64,000 nucleotides of DNA, from NCBI RefSeq assembly GCF_900182695.1, contig NZ_FXTK01000016.1, forward strand, positions 33,301 to 97,300, in the 5' to 3' direction. Shown in pieces: positions 8,553 to 17,140 of the stretch (positions are counted from its first letter, which is position 1; each line of letters starts with the position of its first letter). The notes below the pieces were generated by a model, which saw nothing but the letters and a program-made list of their open reading frames with translations, had not been told where the DNA came from and made no database searches. A program made the translations under genes and the position numbers. This stretch comes from Paracoccus laeviglucosivorans (lineage in GTDB: Bacteria; Pseudomonadota; Alphaproteobacteria; Rhodobacterales; Rhodobacteraceae).

Positions 8553-9488
8553 ATGAGCCTGATGAAGTCTCTCGCCCGCGTTGCGGCTGGTGTTATGCTG
8601 GCCAAAGGGGTCGGCGCCATGATGAAGAACGCCCAAGGCGGAGCAACCGCAGGTCGGCGGCCCTCCGGTGGCATTCTGGACGATCTGTTGAAAACCAACA
8701 CCGCCCGTTCGGGCAGCACTCAGGCAGGTGCCGGCGGCGGTCTGGGCGACATGCTGGGCCAGGTGCTGGGCGGTCGCGCCGGCTCGGGTTCCAGCTATGG
8801 CGGCGCGCATTCGCCCGCAGGCCGTGCCTCGGGTGGACTGGGCGGCATCCTTGACCAACTGACCGCAGGCCGTGGCGGTTCGACCAGCGCAGGCGCCGGT
8901 GGCGGTCTGGGCAGCATCCTTGCAGGTGGCGCCGCAGCAGGCGGCATCGGCGGCATTCTTGGCGAACTGCTGGGTGGCGGTCAGGCCAAGGCTGGCACCA
9001 CCGCAGCACCCGGCACTGCCTCGGGCGGTCTGGCGCAGAAAGGCGCGCAGGCCAGCAACGATTCGAGCTTTGGCGAGCTGTTTAACGACGCGCTGTCCAA
9101 CAATGGCGAACCGGCCACCCAGCCCACCGCCGAACAGAACGCCCTTGCCGGTCTGATGCTCAAGGCGATGATCCAGGCCGCCAAGGCCGATGGCGAAATC
9201 GACGAACAGGAACGCGCCCACCTGATGAAGGAATTCGGTGAGCTGGACGAGGATGAGCGTCAGTTCATTCGCGACCAGATGGCCGCGCCGGTCGATGCCA
9301 AGGGTCTGGCAGCGCAGGTTCCCGAAGGTTATGGCGCGCAGGTCTACCTGATGTCGCTGATGGCCATTGATTTCGACAACCGCAAGGAAGCCGAATATCT
9401 GCACGAACTGGCAACCGCGCTGAATCTGGACAAGGCCACCGTGAACGGCATCCACGATCAGGTCGGTGCGACCAACCTTTACGCCTGA
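8553..9488 (+). CDS. Gly-rich DUF533 (YebE-like) protein
   Basis: 311 residues from the ATG at 8553, which has GGAGGA seven bases upstream. A short amphipathic N-terminus (LARVAAGVMLAKGVGAMM, about 6-23) could be membrane-associated. Residues about 35-180 are Gly/Ala/Ser-rich with repeated GGLGxIL/GGxLGxxL units. The C-terminal 110 residues form an alpha-helical TerB/DUF533 domain with LMLKAMIQAAKADGEID and a run of acidic residues (ELDEDE) typical of the tellurite-resistance TerB fold. Function unknown; E. coli YebE is an envelope-stress-linked inner membrane protein. Its last ten bases overlap the convergent dinB gene. Confidence 0.82.
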   Translation: MSLMKSLARVAAGVMLAKGVGAMMKNAQGGATAGRRPSGGILDDLLKTNTARSGSTQAGAGGGLGDMLGQVLGGRAGSGSSYGGAHSPAGRASGGLGGILDQLTAGRGGSTSAGAGGGLGSILAGGAAAGGIGGILGELLGGGQAKAGTTAAPGTASGGLAQKGAQASNDSSFGELFNDALSNNGEPATQPTAEQNALAGLMLKAMIQAAKADGEIDEQERAHLMKEFGELDEDERQFIRDQMAAPVDAKGLAAQVPEGYGAQVYLMSLMAIDFDNRKEAEYLHELATALNLDKATVNGIHDQVGATNLYA

Positions 9489-10570
9489 TCGAACAGGCCA
9501 AGCTGGCGTGGGGCGGGTTCCGCCCCCGCTTCCTCCAACGCCGAAAGCGTGATCCCCAGCAGCCGCACCCCATGCGGGTCGGCAAAGACCGGCCCCAGCA
9601 ATTCGCAGGCAATCGCCAGCACCTGATCGCGGCTCTCCACCGGCACGGCAACCGAGCGCGCCCGCGTGATCTGCCGGAAATCCCCGTATTTCACCTTCAG
9701 CGTCACGGTCCGACCGGTCAGCGAATTGCGTGTGGCATGGCGCCACACCTTGTCCGCCAGTGGCCCAAGCTCGACGCAGGCTGCCGACAGATCGCGCAGA
9801 TCGTCGAAAAACGTGTTCTCGGCTCCGATGGATTTGCGGATGCGGTCGGGGCGCACCTCGCGATGGTCGATGCCGCGGGCGATGTTCCAGTAGTAAGTGC
9901 CGGACTTACCGAAACGCGCGGTCAGAAACTCCAGACTTTGCCGCAGCAGGTCTGCGCCGGTCTGGATGCCATGCGCCTCCATCCGGGCTGCCGTGGCCGG
10001 ACCGATGCCGTGAAAGCGGCCGATGGGCAGGGATTGCACGAAACCCGGCCCGGCCTCGGGCGGGATGACGAACAGCCCGTCGGGCTTGCGCTGATCGGAT
10101 GCAAGCTTGGCCAGAAACTTGTTGTAGCTGACGCCAGCCGATGCCGTCACCCCCGTCGCCGCGCGGATACGGGCGCGGATCTCCTGCGCGATGCGTGTGG
10201 CCGTGCGGCCCTGCAAATGGTCGGTCAGGTCCAGATAGGCCTCGTCCAGCGACAAGGGCTCGATCAGCGGGGTGTAGTCGGCAAATATCTCGCGGATCTG
10301 CTGGCTGACGGCGCGGTAGACCTCGAAGCGCGGCTTGACGAATATCAGGTCGGGGCACAGCCGACGCGCCCGCATCGACGGCATGGCCGAGCGCACGCCG
10401 AACCGCCGCGCCTCATAGCTGGCGGCCGCGACCACGCCGCGCTGGATGCCGCCCACGGCGACAGGCTTGCCGCGCAGATCAGGATCGTCGCGCTGCTCGA
10501 CCGAGGCATAGAACGCATCCATATCCACATGCACGATGCGGCGGACACGTTCCGGCCCCGGCTCGGTCAC
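9479..10570 (-). CDS. dinB: DNA polymerase IV (Y-family)
   Basis: 363 residues from a GTG at 10570 that overlaps the upstream ygfZ stop as GTGA. Palm catalytic acids are D16 (HVDMDAFYASVE), D109 and E110 (SLDEAYLD). Thumb HhH motif, GIGPATAARM, and a little-finger domain follow, and the extreme C-terminus has the beta-clamp-binding peptide QLGLF (356-360). It performs translesion and error-prone DNA synthesis. No LexA-type box was seen in front, and the gene is probably read from upstream with ygfZ and the exporter. Confidence 0.95.
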   Translation of the reverse strand: MTEPGPERVRRIVHVDMDAFYASVEQRDDPDLRGKPVAVGGIQRGVVAAASYEARRFGVRSAMPSMRARRLCPDLIFVKPRFEVYRAVSQQIREIFADYTPLIEPLSLDEAYLDLTDHLQGRTATRIAQEIRARIRAATGVTASAGVSYNKFLAKLASDQRKPDGLFVIPPEAGPGFVQSLPIGRFHGIGPATAARMEAHGIQTGADLLRQSLEFLTARFGKSGTYYWNIARGIDHREVRPDRIRKSIGAENTFFDDLRDLSAACVELGPLADKVWRHATRNSLTGRTVTLKVKYGDFRQITRARSVAVPVESRDQVLAIACELLGPVFADPHGVRLLGITLSALEEAGAEPAPRQLGLFDQA

Positions 10571-11283
10571 GGCAGGATGCGGGCATCCCCCGCCGTCAAC
10601 CCGTCGACCATGCGGTCGAAACGCATATGCGCGATTGCCCGCCCGCCTGATTGGGTGAACAGGACGCCCGCCTCGCGCCCGTCGGGCAAAAGGATCGGCG
10701 TGCCGACCGGGGCCGCGCCGTCGATGCCCAACGTGACCAGCCCCTTTTTCAGCTCGGTCTTGTGCTTCATGCGGGCGGTGACTTCCTGCCCGACATAGCA
10801 GCCCTTGCGGAAATCGACGCCGTGCAGGCGCTCGAACCCGGCTTCAAGGATAAAGGTCTCGTTCGGGATCAGCTCGATCAGGCTTTCGGGGATGCAATGT
10901 TCGACCCGGATCGCGTCCCAATCGCTGCCGTCATCGCCGTCGCCGCCGTAAAGCCGCCACCCCAGCGCCTCGTGCCGGGGGTCTATGATCGCGGCGTCCG
11001 GCATGTCGCCGATACCGCGCGCCACGGTCAGGTCGTTGGCCTCGATCGTGACCTTGGAGCGCAGCTTATACATAGACAGCCGCCGCATCAGGTCATCGGC
11101 CAGCCGCGCATCCACGTCGATCAGCAGCCGCCCGCCATCCGGCACGACCAGAAAATCCGCCAGATACTTTCCCTGCGGCGTCAACAGCGCAGCCCAGGCG
11201 GGCAATTCGCCCACCTTGTTGGTGACCAGCCCCTGCAGGAATTCGACCCGATCCTCGCCCGAGACCGCCAGAATGCGCCGCAT
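10567..11283 (-). CDS. ygfZ: YgfZ/GcvT-like folate-binding Fe-S repair protein
   Basis: 238 residues. The family motif KGCYVGQE occurs at 160-167, with the redox-active Cys. N-terminal features (FLQGLVTNKV, LLTPQGKYLADF) match the GcvT-like fold. YgfZ acts with tetrahydrofolate in maintaining certain Fe-S enzymes such as MiaB. The ATG at 11283 overlaps the TGA of the upstream exporter (TGATG), and the stop overlaps the dinB start, so exporter-ygfZ-dinB is a tight three-gene unit on the minus strand. Confidence 0.92.
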   Translation of the reverse strand: MRRILAVSGEDRVEFLQGLVTNKVGELPAWAALLTPQGKYLADFLVVPDGGRLLIDVDARLADDLMRRLSMYKLRSKVTIEANDLTVARGIGDMPDAAIIDPRHEALGWRLYGGDGDDGSDWDAIRVEHCIPESLIELIPNETFILEAGFERLHGVDFRKGCYVGQEVTARMKHKTELKKGLVTLGIDGAAPVGTPILLPDGREAGVLFTQSGGRAIAHMRFDRMVDGLTAGDARILP

Positions 11284-13022
11284 CACTTCTCTCCGAATTG
11301 CAGTTTGACCAAGGCGGCATAGGCCCCGCCCTGTTCCATAAGCTGGTCATGGCTGCCTTCTTCGACAACCCGACCCGCCTCGATCACGACGATCTTGTCG
11401 GCCTGACGCACGGTGGACAGCCGGTGCGCGATGACCAGCGTGGTGCGGCCCACCGACAGCTCATCCAGCGCCTGCTGGACCAGACGTTCGGACTGGGCAT
11501 CAAGCGCACTGGTGGCCTCGTCCAGCAGCAGGATCGGGGCGTTGCGCAAGACGGCGCGGGCAATCGCCACGCGCTGACGCTGCCCGCCGGACAGGGCCGA
11601 GCCGCGCGGTCCGGCGGGGGTGTCCAGCCCTTGCGGCAGGTTGTCGGCGAAATCGGCGACATGGGCGGCGATGGTGGCCTGACGCAGGCGCGGCTCATCC
11701 TCGGGGTGGCCCAGCAGGATGTTTTCGCGCAGCGTTTCGTCAAACAGCGCGGCGTCCTGACTGACGGTGGAAAACTGGTCGCGCAGCACGGCAAGATCGT
11801 ATTCGCGCAGCGCCACGCCCCCCAGCGTGATCGCACCGCCTTCGGGATCGACCAGACGGGTCAGCAGGTTGAAGACCGTGGATTTTCCCGCCCCCGAAGG
11901 CCCGACCAGCGCCGTGGTCTGACCCGCCTGCGCGGTGAATGTCAGCCCGTTCAGCACCGGATGGCCGTCATAGGACATGCGGACATCCTCCAGCCGGATC
12001 GTGGTGTCCGGCGGCGGCGCGGTCCGCGGACCCGAGGCGATGCTGGGCCGCATGTCCAGAACCGAATAGATCCGCTCAAGACTGGCGGCGGCGATCTGCC
12101 ACGTCCCGGTCAGGCTGCCCAGACGGCGCAGGGGCTGAAAGGCCAGCGCCATCGCGGTAAAGAACGACATGAAATCGCCAACCGTGCGTTCGCCCGAGAT
12201 CACCTCGGCCCCGCCCAGCCACAGAACGCCCATGAAGCCCAGACCCGTCACCACATCGACCAACGCCGGCACGGTCGCACCGATGGCCGACATCTTGATC
12301 TGGCCCATGCGGATGCCTTCGACGATCTGGCCGAAACGGCCCGCCTGATATTCCTCCATCCGGTTCAGCTTGACAGCGTTGATGCCGTGCAGCACCTCAT
12401 CCAGCCGCGTCGCGCGCTGGCTGGCGCCCACGCGGTTCTGCCGCATCTTGCGCCGGATGTATCGCTGCACCAGCAGCGTCGGCACGATCAGCAGCGGCGC
12501 ACCGATCAGCGCGGTCAGCGTCCATTCGGGATCGACCGCGATGGCCACGCCAAACAGCGACACCAGCGACACGACGTCCCGCCCCGCCCCCGAGATGAAA
12601 GTGGACCACACCCCTTGGACGGCAATGGTGTCGCCCTGCACCCGCTCGATCATGGCGCCGGGCGGGTTCTTCTGAAAGAAATCGCCGTCCAGCGTCATCA
12701 CATGGCGCAGCATGTCGGTCTGCATCGTCGTCGAAACCGCCAGCGAAACCGAGGTCATCAGGCTGCGGTTGATGACGAATGTCGCCGCCCGCAGCAGGAA
12801 CAGCCCGAATATCGCACCACCGACCCACCAGATCGCATCACCGTCGCCGCCCACGAAGACCCGGTCGAACAGCGGCTTCAGCATCCAGCTCAGCAGCCCA
12901 AGGGTCGAGCCTTCAAGGATCAGGAAGAACAGCGCCAGCGTAATCCGCCCCCAGTAAGGATGCAGATAGTCCCGCCACATGCGTGAGAACAGATTGGCTG
13001 TTATCTGAAGTTTGTCTGCCAT
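11283..13022 (-). CDS. MsbA-like ABC exporter, fused permease and ATPase
   Basis: 579 residues from the ATG at 13022. The in-frame extension upstream to 13832 lies over the opposite-strand aminotransferase and carries no family similarity, so it was dropped. A membrane domain (about 20-310) with six hydrophobic helices precedes an NBD with Walker A GPSGAGKST, signature LSGGQRQR, Walker B LLLDEATSALD and H-loop VIAHRLST. Homologues export lipid A core or other amphiphiles across the inner membrane; the precise substrate is inferred only by family. First gene of the exporter-ygfZ-dinB unit, divergent from the aminotransferase across 126 bases. Confidence 0.9.
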   Translation of the reverse strand: MADKLQITANLFSRMWRDYLHPYWGRITLALFFLILEGSTLGLLSWMLKPLFDRVFVGGDGDAIWWVGGAIFGLFLLRAATFVINRSLMTSVSLAVSTTMQTDMLRHVMTLDGDFFQKNPPGAMIERVQGDTIAVQGVWSTFISGAGRDVVSLVSLFGVAIAVDPEWTLTALIGAPLLIVPTLLVQRYIRRKMRQNRVGASQRATRLDEVLHGINAVKLNRMEEYQAGRFGQIVEGIRMGQIKMSAIGATVPALVDVVTGLGFMGVLWLGGAEVISGERTVGDFMSFFTAMALAFQPLRRLGSLTGTWQIAAASLERIYSVLDMRPSIASGPRTAPPPDTTIRLEDVRMSYDGHPVLNGLTFTAQAGQTTALVGPSGAGKSTVFNLLTRLVDPEGGAITLGGVALREYDLAVLRDQFSTVSQDAALFDETLRENILLGHPEDEPRLRQATIAAHVADFADNLPQGLDTPAGPRGSALSGGQRQRVAIARAVLRNAPILLLDEATSALDAQSERLVQQALDELSVGRTTLVIAHRLSTVRQADKIVVIEAGRVVEEGSHDQLMEQGGAYAALVKLQFGEK

Positions 13023-13148
13023 CGTCCCCTCGCGTCGTTCGGCCCAAGGGATAAGCCCGTCACGCCAGCAGGGCAAGCCGCGAGCAGCGTTGACGGGAAC
13101 GCGCGGCAGTCCTACCGATACGGGGTTCAAATCAAAAGGCACCCCGAC

Positions 13149-14321
13149 ATGAGCTTTGCCCAGGGCCGCGCCGTCGTCGCAATTCCCGGCCCCTCGCCCG
13201 TCCCGGATCGCGTGCTGCGCGCGATGCACCGCCCCTCTCCCGACATCTACGGCCCCGACCTTCTGGCGGAAAACCAGCACATGATCGCGCAGTTGAAACG
13301 TCTGGCGGGCACGACGGCGCATTGCGCGCCCTATATCGGCAACGGCCATGCGGCGTGGGAGGCGGCGAACGTCAACCTGTTCAACCGTGGCGAACGGGCG
13401 CTGGTCATCACCTCGGGGCATTTCGGACGCAGCTGGGCCGGATCGGCGCGGCCCCTGGGGATCGAGGTCGAGGAACTGGACTTCGGCACCCTCCCCCCGG
13501 ACCCGCAGCGCCTTGCCGACCGGCTGGCGCAGGACCGCGACCACGGCATCACCGCCGTGCTGGTCTGTCAGGTCGATACCGCCAGCTCGGCCCGCGCCGA
13601 CATCCCGGCACTCCGTGCCGCCATGGGCGACCATCCGGCGCTGTTCGGCGTCGATGCCATCGCATCGCTGGGCTGCGAGCCGCTGATGATGGACGAATGG
13701 GGCATCGACCTGCTGGTCTCGGCCAGTCAAAAGGGTCTGATGGTGCCGCCCGGTCTGGCGCTGGTCTGGTTCTCGGAAAGGGTGCGGGCGCGCGGACGCA
13801 GCACATTGGCCACCCCCTATTGGGACTGGCACCCCCGGACCGAGGCCGAACAGCTATGGCAATTCTGGGGCGGCACGCCTCCGGTCCAACACATCTTCGG
13901 CATGAATGCAGCGCTGGACCTGCTGCTGGACGAAGAAACCCTGCCCGTCGCATGGCGCCGCCACGAGGTTCTGGCACAAGCGACATGGGCCGCGCTTGAA
14001 ACATGGGGCAAGGACGGCAGCGGCATTGCGCCAATGGTTGCTGACCCGAAGGGTCGCGCACGTTCCGTCACCGCAGTCGCCATGCCCCGCGCGACGGAGC
14101 TGCGCCAATGGACCCAGCAGGTCGCCGGGGTGACCCTGGGCGTGGGCCTTGGCGCCGAAAATCCCGACGCGGCGCTGCGCATCGCGCATATGGGCCACGC
14201 CAACGCCCACCAACTGCTGGGCACGCTGGCGGTGATCGAAGCGGGCATGGACGCGCTTGGCATCCCCTATACGCCGGGCGGCACGGCAGCGGCGGCAAGG
14301 CTGATCGCACAATCGGCGTGA
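13149..14321 (+). CDS. Class V aminotransferase, alanine/serine-glyoxylate type
   Basis: 390 residues. A fold-type I PLP enzyme with the opening AIPGPSPVPDRVLRAM, a TSGHFG phosphate-binding segment, D169 (FGVDAIASLG) and Schiff-base K195 in SASQKGLMVPPG. The layout matches serine- or alanine-glyoxylate aminotransferases, which convert glyoxylate to glycine. No serine-cycle or photorespiratory partner is next to it, so donor specificity is open (serine, alanine, aspartate or purine-linked amines). It is a single-gene unit bounded by a long inverted repeat at its 3' end. Confidence 0.85.
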   Translation: MSFAQGRAVVAIPGPSPVPDRVLRAMHRPSPDIYGPDLLAENQHMIAQLKRLAGTTAHCAPYIGNGHAAWEAANVNLFNRGERALVITSGHFGRSWAGSARPLGIEVEELDFGTLPPDPQRLADRLAQDRDHGITAVLVCQVDTASSARADIPALRAAMGDHPALFGVDAIASLGCEPLMMDEWGIDLLVSASQKGLMVPPGLALVWFSERVRARGRSTLATPYWDWHPRTEAEQLWQFWGGTPPVQHIFGMNAALDLLLDEETLPVAWRRHEVLAQATWAALETWGKDGSGIAPMVADPKGRARSVTAVAMPRATELRQWTQQVAGVTLGVGLGAENPDAALRIAHMGHANAHQLLGTLAVIEAGMDALGIPYTPGGTAAAARLIAQSA

Positions 14322-14338
14322 TCCGCACCAATTGAACG

Positions 14339-14417
14339 CTCGCATGGGTATTTGAAGAACTAAGAAGTTCATGGGCTGTGCTCCGGGACTTCTTAGTTCC
14401 TTAAATACCCATGCGAG
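14339..14417. repeat. Long inverted repeat between convergent genes, probable bidirectional terminator
   Basis: Arms of 30 bases (14339-14368 and 14388-14417) match at 28 positions around a 19-base centre. Both mismatches would be G-U pairs in one RNA strand. The outer part contains CATGGGTATTT. It lies between the ends of the aminotransferase (+) and hmuV (-). The stem is far longer than an ordinary terminator and is AT-richer than its surroundings. There is no U-run beyond the stem. Confidence 0.8.
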
Positions 14418-14436
14418 ATTGCCACATTTTGCAGGT

Positions 14437-15210
14437 TCAAGCAGCGGCGTGCGGCAGAACCCAAATGCCCTCTTGTGGGACGGCGTTCACACGCAGGGCG
14501 CAGCCATATGCATTGGACAAAATGGCATCCGTCAGCACTTCGGGTGGTGTGCCTTGCGCAACCGCCTGCCCTTTTTGCATCAGGATCACCCGGTCGGCAT
14601 AGAGCGCGGTCAGGTTCAGGTCGTGCATCACCGCGACCACACCGCCGCCACGGCGCGCATATTCGGCGGCCAGCCGCATGACCGTGATCTGATGCGCGAT
14701 GTCGAGGCTGCTGACCGGCTCGTCCAGCATCAGCCAGCGTGGGCCGTTCGCATCCACCGGCTGCCAGACCTGCGCCAGCACGCGGGCCAGCTGCACGCGC
14801 TGTTGTTCGCCGCCGGACAGTTCCTGATAAAGCCGCCCGGAAAAGCCAGGCAGATCGACGGCGGAAAGTGCGGCGGGGACCAAGGCATCGGCGCGTTCGC
14901 CGCGTGCCTCAAGCCCGATGCGAACCACCTCGGTCACGGTGAAGGGGAAGGATAGGGCGGCGGATTGCGGCAGGACGCCGCGACGTTGGGCCAGCGCCTC
15001 GGGGGGCATAGCCGCGATGTCATGGCCGTTCAGGGTGACGAGGCGCTGGCAGGGCAGCTCTCCGGTCAAGGCCCGCATCAGCGTCGTCTTGCCCGAACCG
15101 TTCGGGCCCACGATGGCCGTCATTTGTCCCGGTCGCGCGACGACCGAGACGCCTTGCAGCACATGGGCGCGGCCCAGATGCACGTGGATGTTCTGGGCGA
15201 TCAGGCTCAT
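14437..15210 (-). CDS. hmuV: Heme ABC importer ATPase HmuV
   Basis: 257 residues from the ATG at 15210, which overlaps the hmuU stop as ATGA. Walker A is GPNGSGKT (35-42), the signature is LSGGEQQR, followed by LARVLAQVW and Walker B LMLDEPVSSLD. The composition and the insertion around PRWLMLDEP are typical of HmuV/BhuV ATPases that drive heme import through HmuU. Last gene of hmuSTUV. Confidence 0.93.
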   Translation of the reverse strand: MSLIAQNIHVHLGRAHVLQGVSVVARPGQMTAIVGPNGSGKTTLMRALTGELPCQRLVTLNGHDIAAMPPEALAQRRGVLPQSAALSFPFTVTEVVRIGLEARGERADALVPAALSAVDLPGFSGRLYQELSGGEQQRVQLARVLAQVWQPVDANGPRWLMLDEPVSSLDIAHQITVMRLAAEYARRGGGVVAVMHDLNLTALYADRVILMQKGQAVAQGTPPEVLTDAILSNAYGCALRVNAVPQEGIWVLPHAAA

Positions 15211-16271
15211 AGGTCCAGCACTCCGCGATTGCGCAGCAATATCCACAGAAAGAATGGCCCGCCAAAGATCGCGGTGACGATGCCGATGGGCAGTTCCGCC
15301 GGTGCGATGACCGTGCGGCTGACCATATCGGCCAGCAGCAGCATCACAGCCCCCAGCAGGCCTGCGTTGACCAGCAACCAGCGGTGATCCGGCCCGATGA
15401 CCAGCCGCAGCAGATGCGGCACCACGATTCCCACGAAGCCGATGCCGCCCGACACCGCAACACCTGCCCCGGTCGCGGCGGCGACCATCAGGATGGCACG
15501 GTTCTTGACGCGCTGGACGCGGATGCCGACATGGCCCGCCGCGGCCTCGCCCAGTGCCAGCGCGTTCAGCCCGCGCGCCAGCATGGGGGCAAAGGCCAGC
15601 GCCGCCAGCATGATCGGCGCGGCGGCCAGCAGTTTCGGCCAGTTCGCCCCGGCCAGCGATCCCAGCCCCCAGAAGGTCAGGTCGCGCAACTGCGCGTCAT
15701 TGGCCCGCAAGATGACCACGCCCGCCACCGCCGACATGATCGCGGCCAGCGCGATCCCCGCCAGAAGCATCGTCGCGACCGAGGTGCGGCCCCGCCGCGT
15801 CGCAATGCGATACAGCACCAGCGTCGTCAGCCAGCCGCCAAGGAAGGCCGCGACCGGGACCAGATACCAGCCCAGCAGACCCGCCACGGCAACAGGCAGC
15901 GTGCCGCCCAGCACGATGGCCAGGATAGCGCCCAGGCCCGCGCCCGCGCTGACGCCGACCAGCCCCGGATCAGCCAGCGGATTGCGGAATAGCCCCTGCA
16001 TCACCGCCCCGGATACCGCCAGCGATGCGCCGACGCAGATCCCCATCAGCACGCGCGGCAGGCGGATGTCCAGCAACACCACGCGGTCCTGCACCGCCAG
16101 TTCCCGCCCCGCCAGCAGGTCGCCGATGGCGCGCGGCAAGGATGTGCCCGATGCACCCCAGCCCAGCGACAGCGTCGCGACCAGCACCAGCAGCACCGAC
16201 AGGGCCAGCGCCATCCGGCGGGCGCGGTGGCTGCGGTCGCCTTCAAGGAAATCGGGGCTGATGGCCACCAT
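15207..16271 (-). CDS. hmuU: Heme ABC importer permease HmuU (FecCD family)
   Basis: 354 residues with about ten hydrophobic helices. FecCD markers are present: GASLAVSGAVMQGLFRNPLADPGLVGVSAGAG near residue 90-120 and GGIGFVGIVVPHLLRL near 275-290. It forms the inner-membrane channel for heme delivered by HmuT. The ATG at 16271 sits inside the TGATG junction with hmuT; a GTG one codon earlier is less likely. Confidence 0.93.
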   Translation of the reverse strand: MVAISPDFLEGDRSHRARRMALALSVLLVLVATLSLGWGASGTSLPRAIGDLLAGRELAVQDRVVLLDIRLPRVLMGICVGASLAVSGAVMQGLFRNPLADPGLVGVSAGAGLGAILAIVLGGTLPVAVAGLLGWYLVPVAAFLGGWLTTLVLYRIATRRGRTSVATMLLAGIALAAIMSAVAGVVILRANDAQLRDLTFWGLGSLAGANWPKLLAAAPIMLAALAFAPMLARGLNALALGEAAAGHVGIRVQRVKNRAILMVAAATGAGVAVSGGIGFVGIVVPHLLRLVIGPDHRWLLVNAGLLGAVMLLLADMVSRTVIAPAELPIGIVTAIFGGPFFLWILLRNRGVLDL

Positions 16272-17140
16272 CACCGGCCTCCATAGACCAGATCATGCAG
16301 CTCAAGCGCCGCTTCTGGGGTGCGGGGGCCGAAGCCCAGAAGCTTCAGCCCGTCCATCATCACCAGCGCGCCGTCGCGCCCCGCCGGGGTCTGCGCCAGT
16401 GCGGGCATGGCCAGCGCCGCTTCTTTGGCCGAGGCATGGCCGCCCTGCGCATTCGCATCGGCCTGCGCATCGCCGCGCTGCATCATCAGGATCACGTCGG
16501 GCGCGGCGGCCACGATCGCCTCATCCGTCAGGGGCTTGTAGCCTTCGATGCCGGTCACGGCATTCTGCGCCCCCGCCAGCCGGATGATCCCGTCGGCCGA
16601 GGTATCGCTGCCCCCCGCCATCACCCGCCCGCCTTGCAGGGACAGCACGAACAGCACTTTTTTCGGCGTTCCGACCGACTTGGCGCGGGTTTCGGCATCG
16701 CTTAACTGCCCCGCCAGCTTGTCATGCAGCGCGCGGCCCTTGTCCTGCACGCCCAACGCCTCGGCCACCTCATCGACCTTGCGCAGAACGCCTGCGGTGT
16801 CATAGCCCTCGTCCACGGTGACATAGGGCAGACCCGCGGATTTCAGGACCGAGACCGCCTCGGGCGGGCCTGCGCCATCCTCGGCCAAAATCAGGTCGGG
16901 CGACACGGACAGCACGCCTTCGGGCGACAGCGCGCGCATATAGCCGACATCAGTCAGCGACAACGCCTCGGGCGGCCAGCTTGAGGTCTGGTCGCGGCCC
17001 ACCAGCCGGTCCTGTTCCCCCAGCGCATAGATGATTTCCGTGACCGAGCCGCCGATGGACAGCACACGCTGCGCATCGGGATAGCTTTCGGCATGGGCGG
17101 GCGCGGCGATCAGCGCGGCAAAAAGGACCAGCGCCCTCAT
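16271..17140 (-). CDS. hmuT: Periplasmic heme-binding protein HmuT
   Basis: 289 residues from the ATG at 17140, overlapping hmuS as ATGA. A Sec signal peptide of about 18 residues (MRALVLFAALIAAPAHA) is followed by the class III binding-protein fold: VLSIGGSVTEIIYALGEQDRLVGRD, GYMRALSPEGVLSVSPDLI and VAAAPDVILMM. In HmuT a conserved Tyr binds heme iron; candidates Y41 or Y64-type residues exist, but I did not fix which. It ferries heme from the outer membrane receptor to HmuU. Confidence 0.92.
   Translation of the reverse strand: MRALVLFAALIAAPAHAESYPDAQRVLSIGGSVTEIIYALGEQDRLVGRDQTSSWPPEALSLTDVGYMRALSPEGVLSVSPDLILAEDGAGPPEAVSVLKSAGLPYVTVDEGYDTAGVLRKVDEVAEALGVQDKGRALHDKLAGQLSDAETRAKSVGTPKKVLFVLSLQGGRVMAGGSDTSADGIIRLAGAQNAVTGIEGYKPLTDEAIVAAAPDVILMMQRGDAQADANAQGGHASAKEAALAMPALAQTPAGRDGALVMMDGLKLLGFGPRTPEAALELHDLVYGGR

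Noticed and set aside
13023..13832. Upstream in-frame extension of the MsbA-like exporter to 849 residues
   Set aside because: The extra part overlaps the aminotransferase on the other strand and shows no membrane or ABC features. The ATG at 13022 gives the normal family length.
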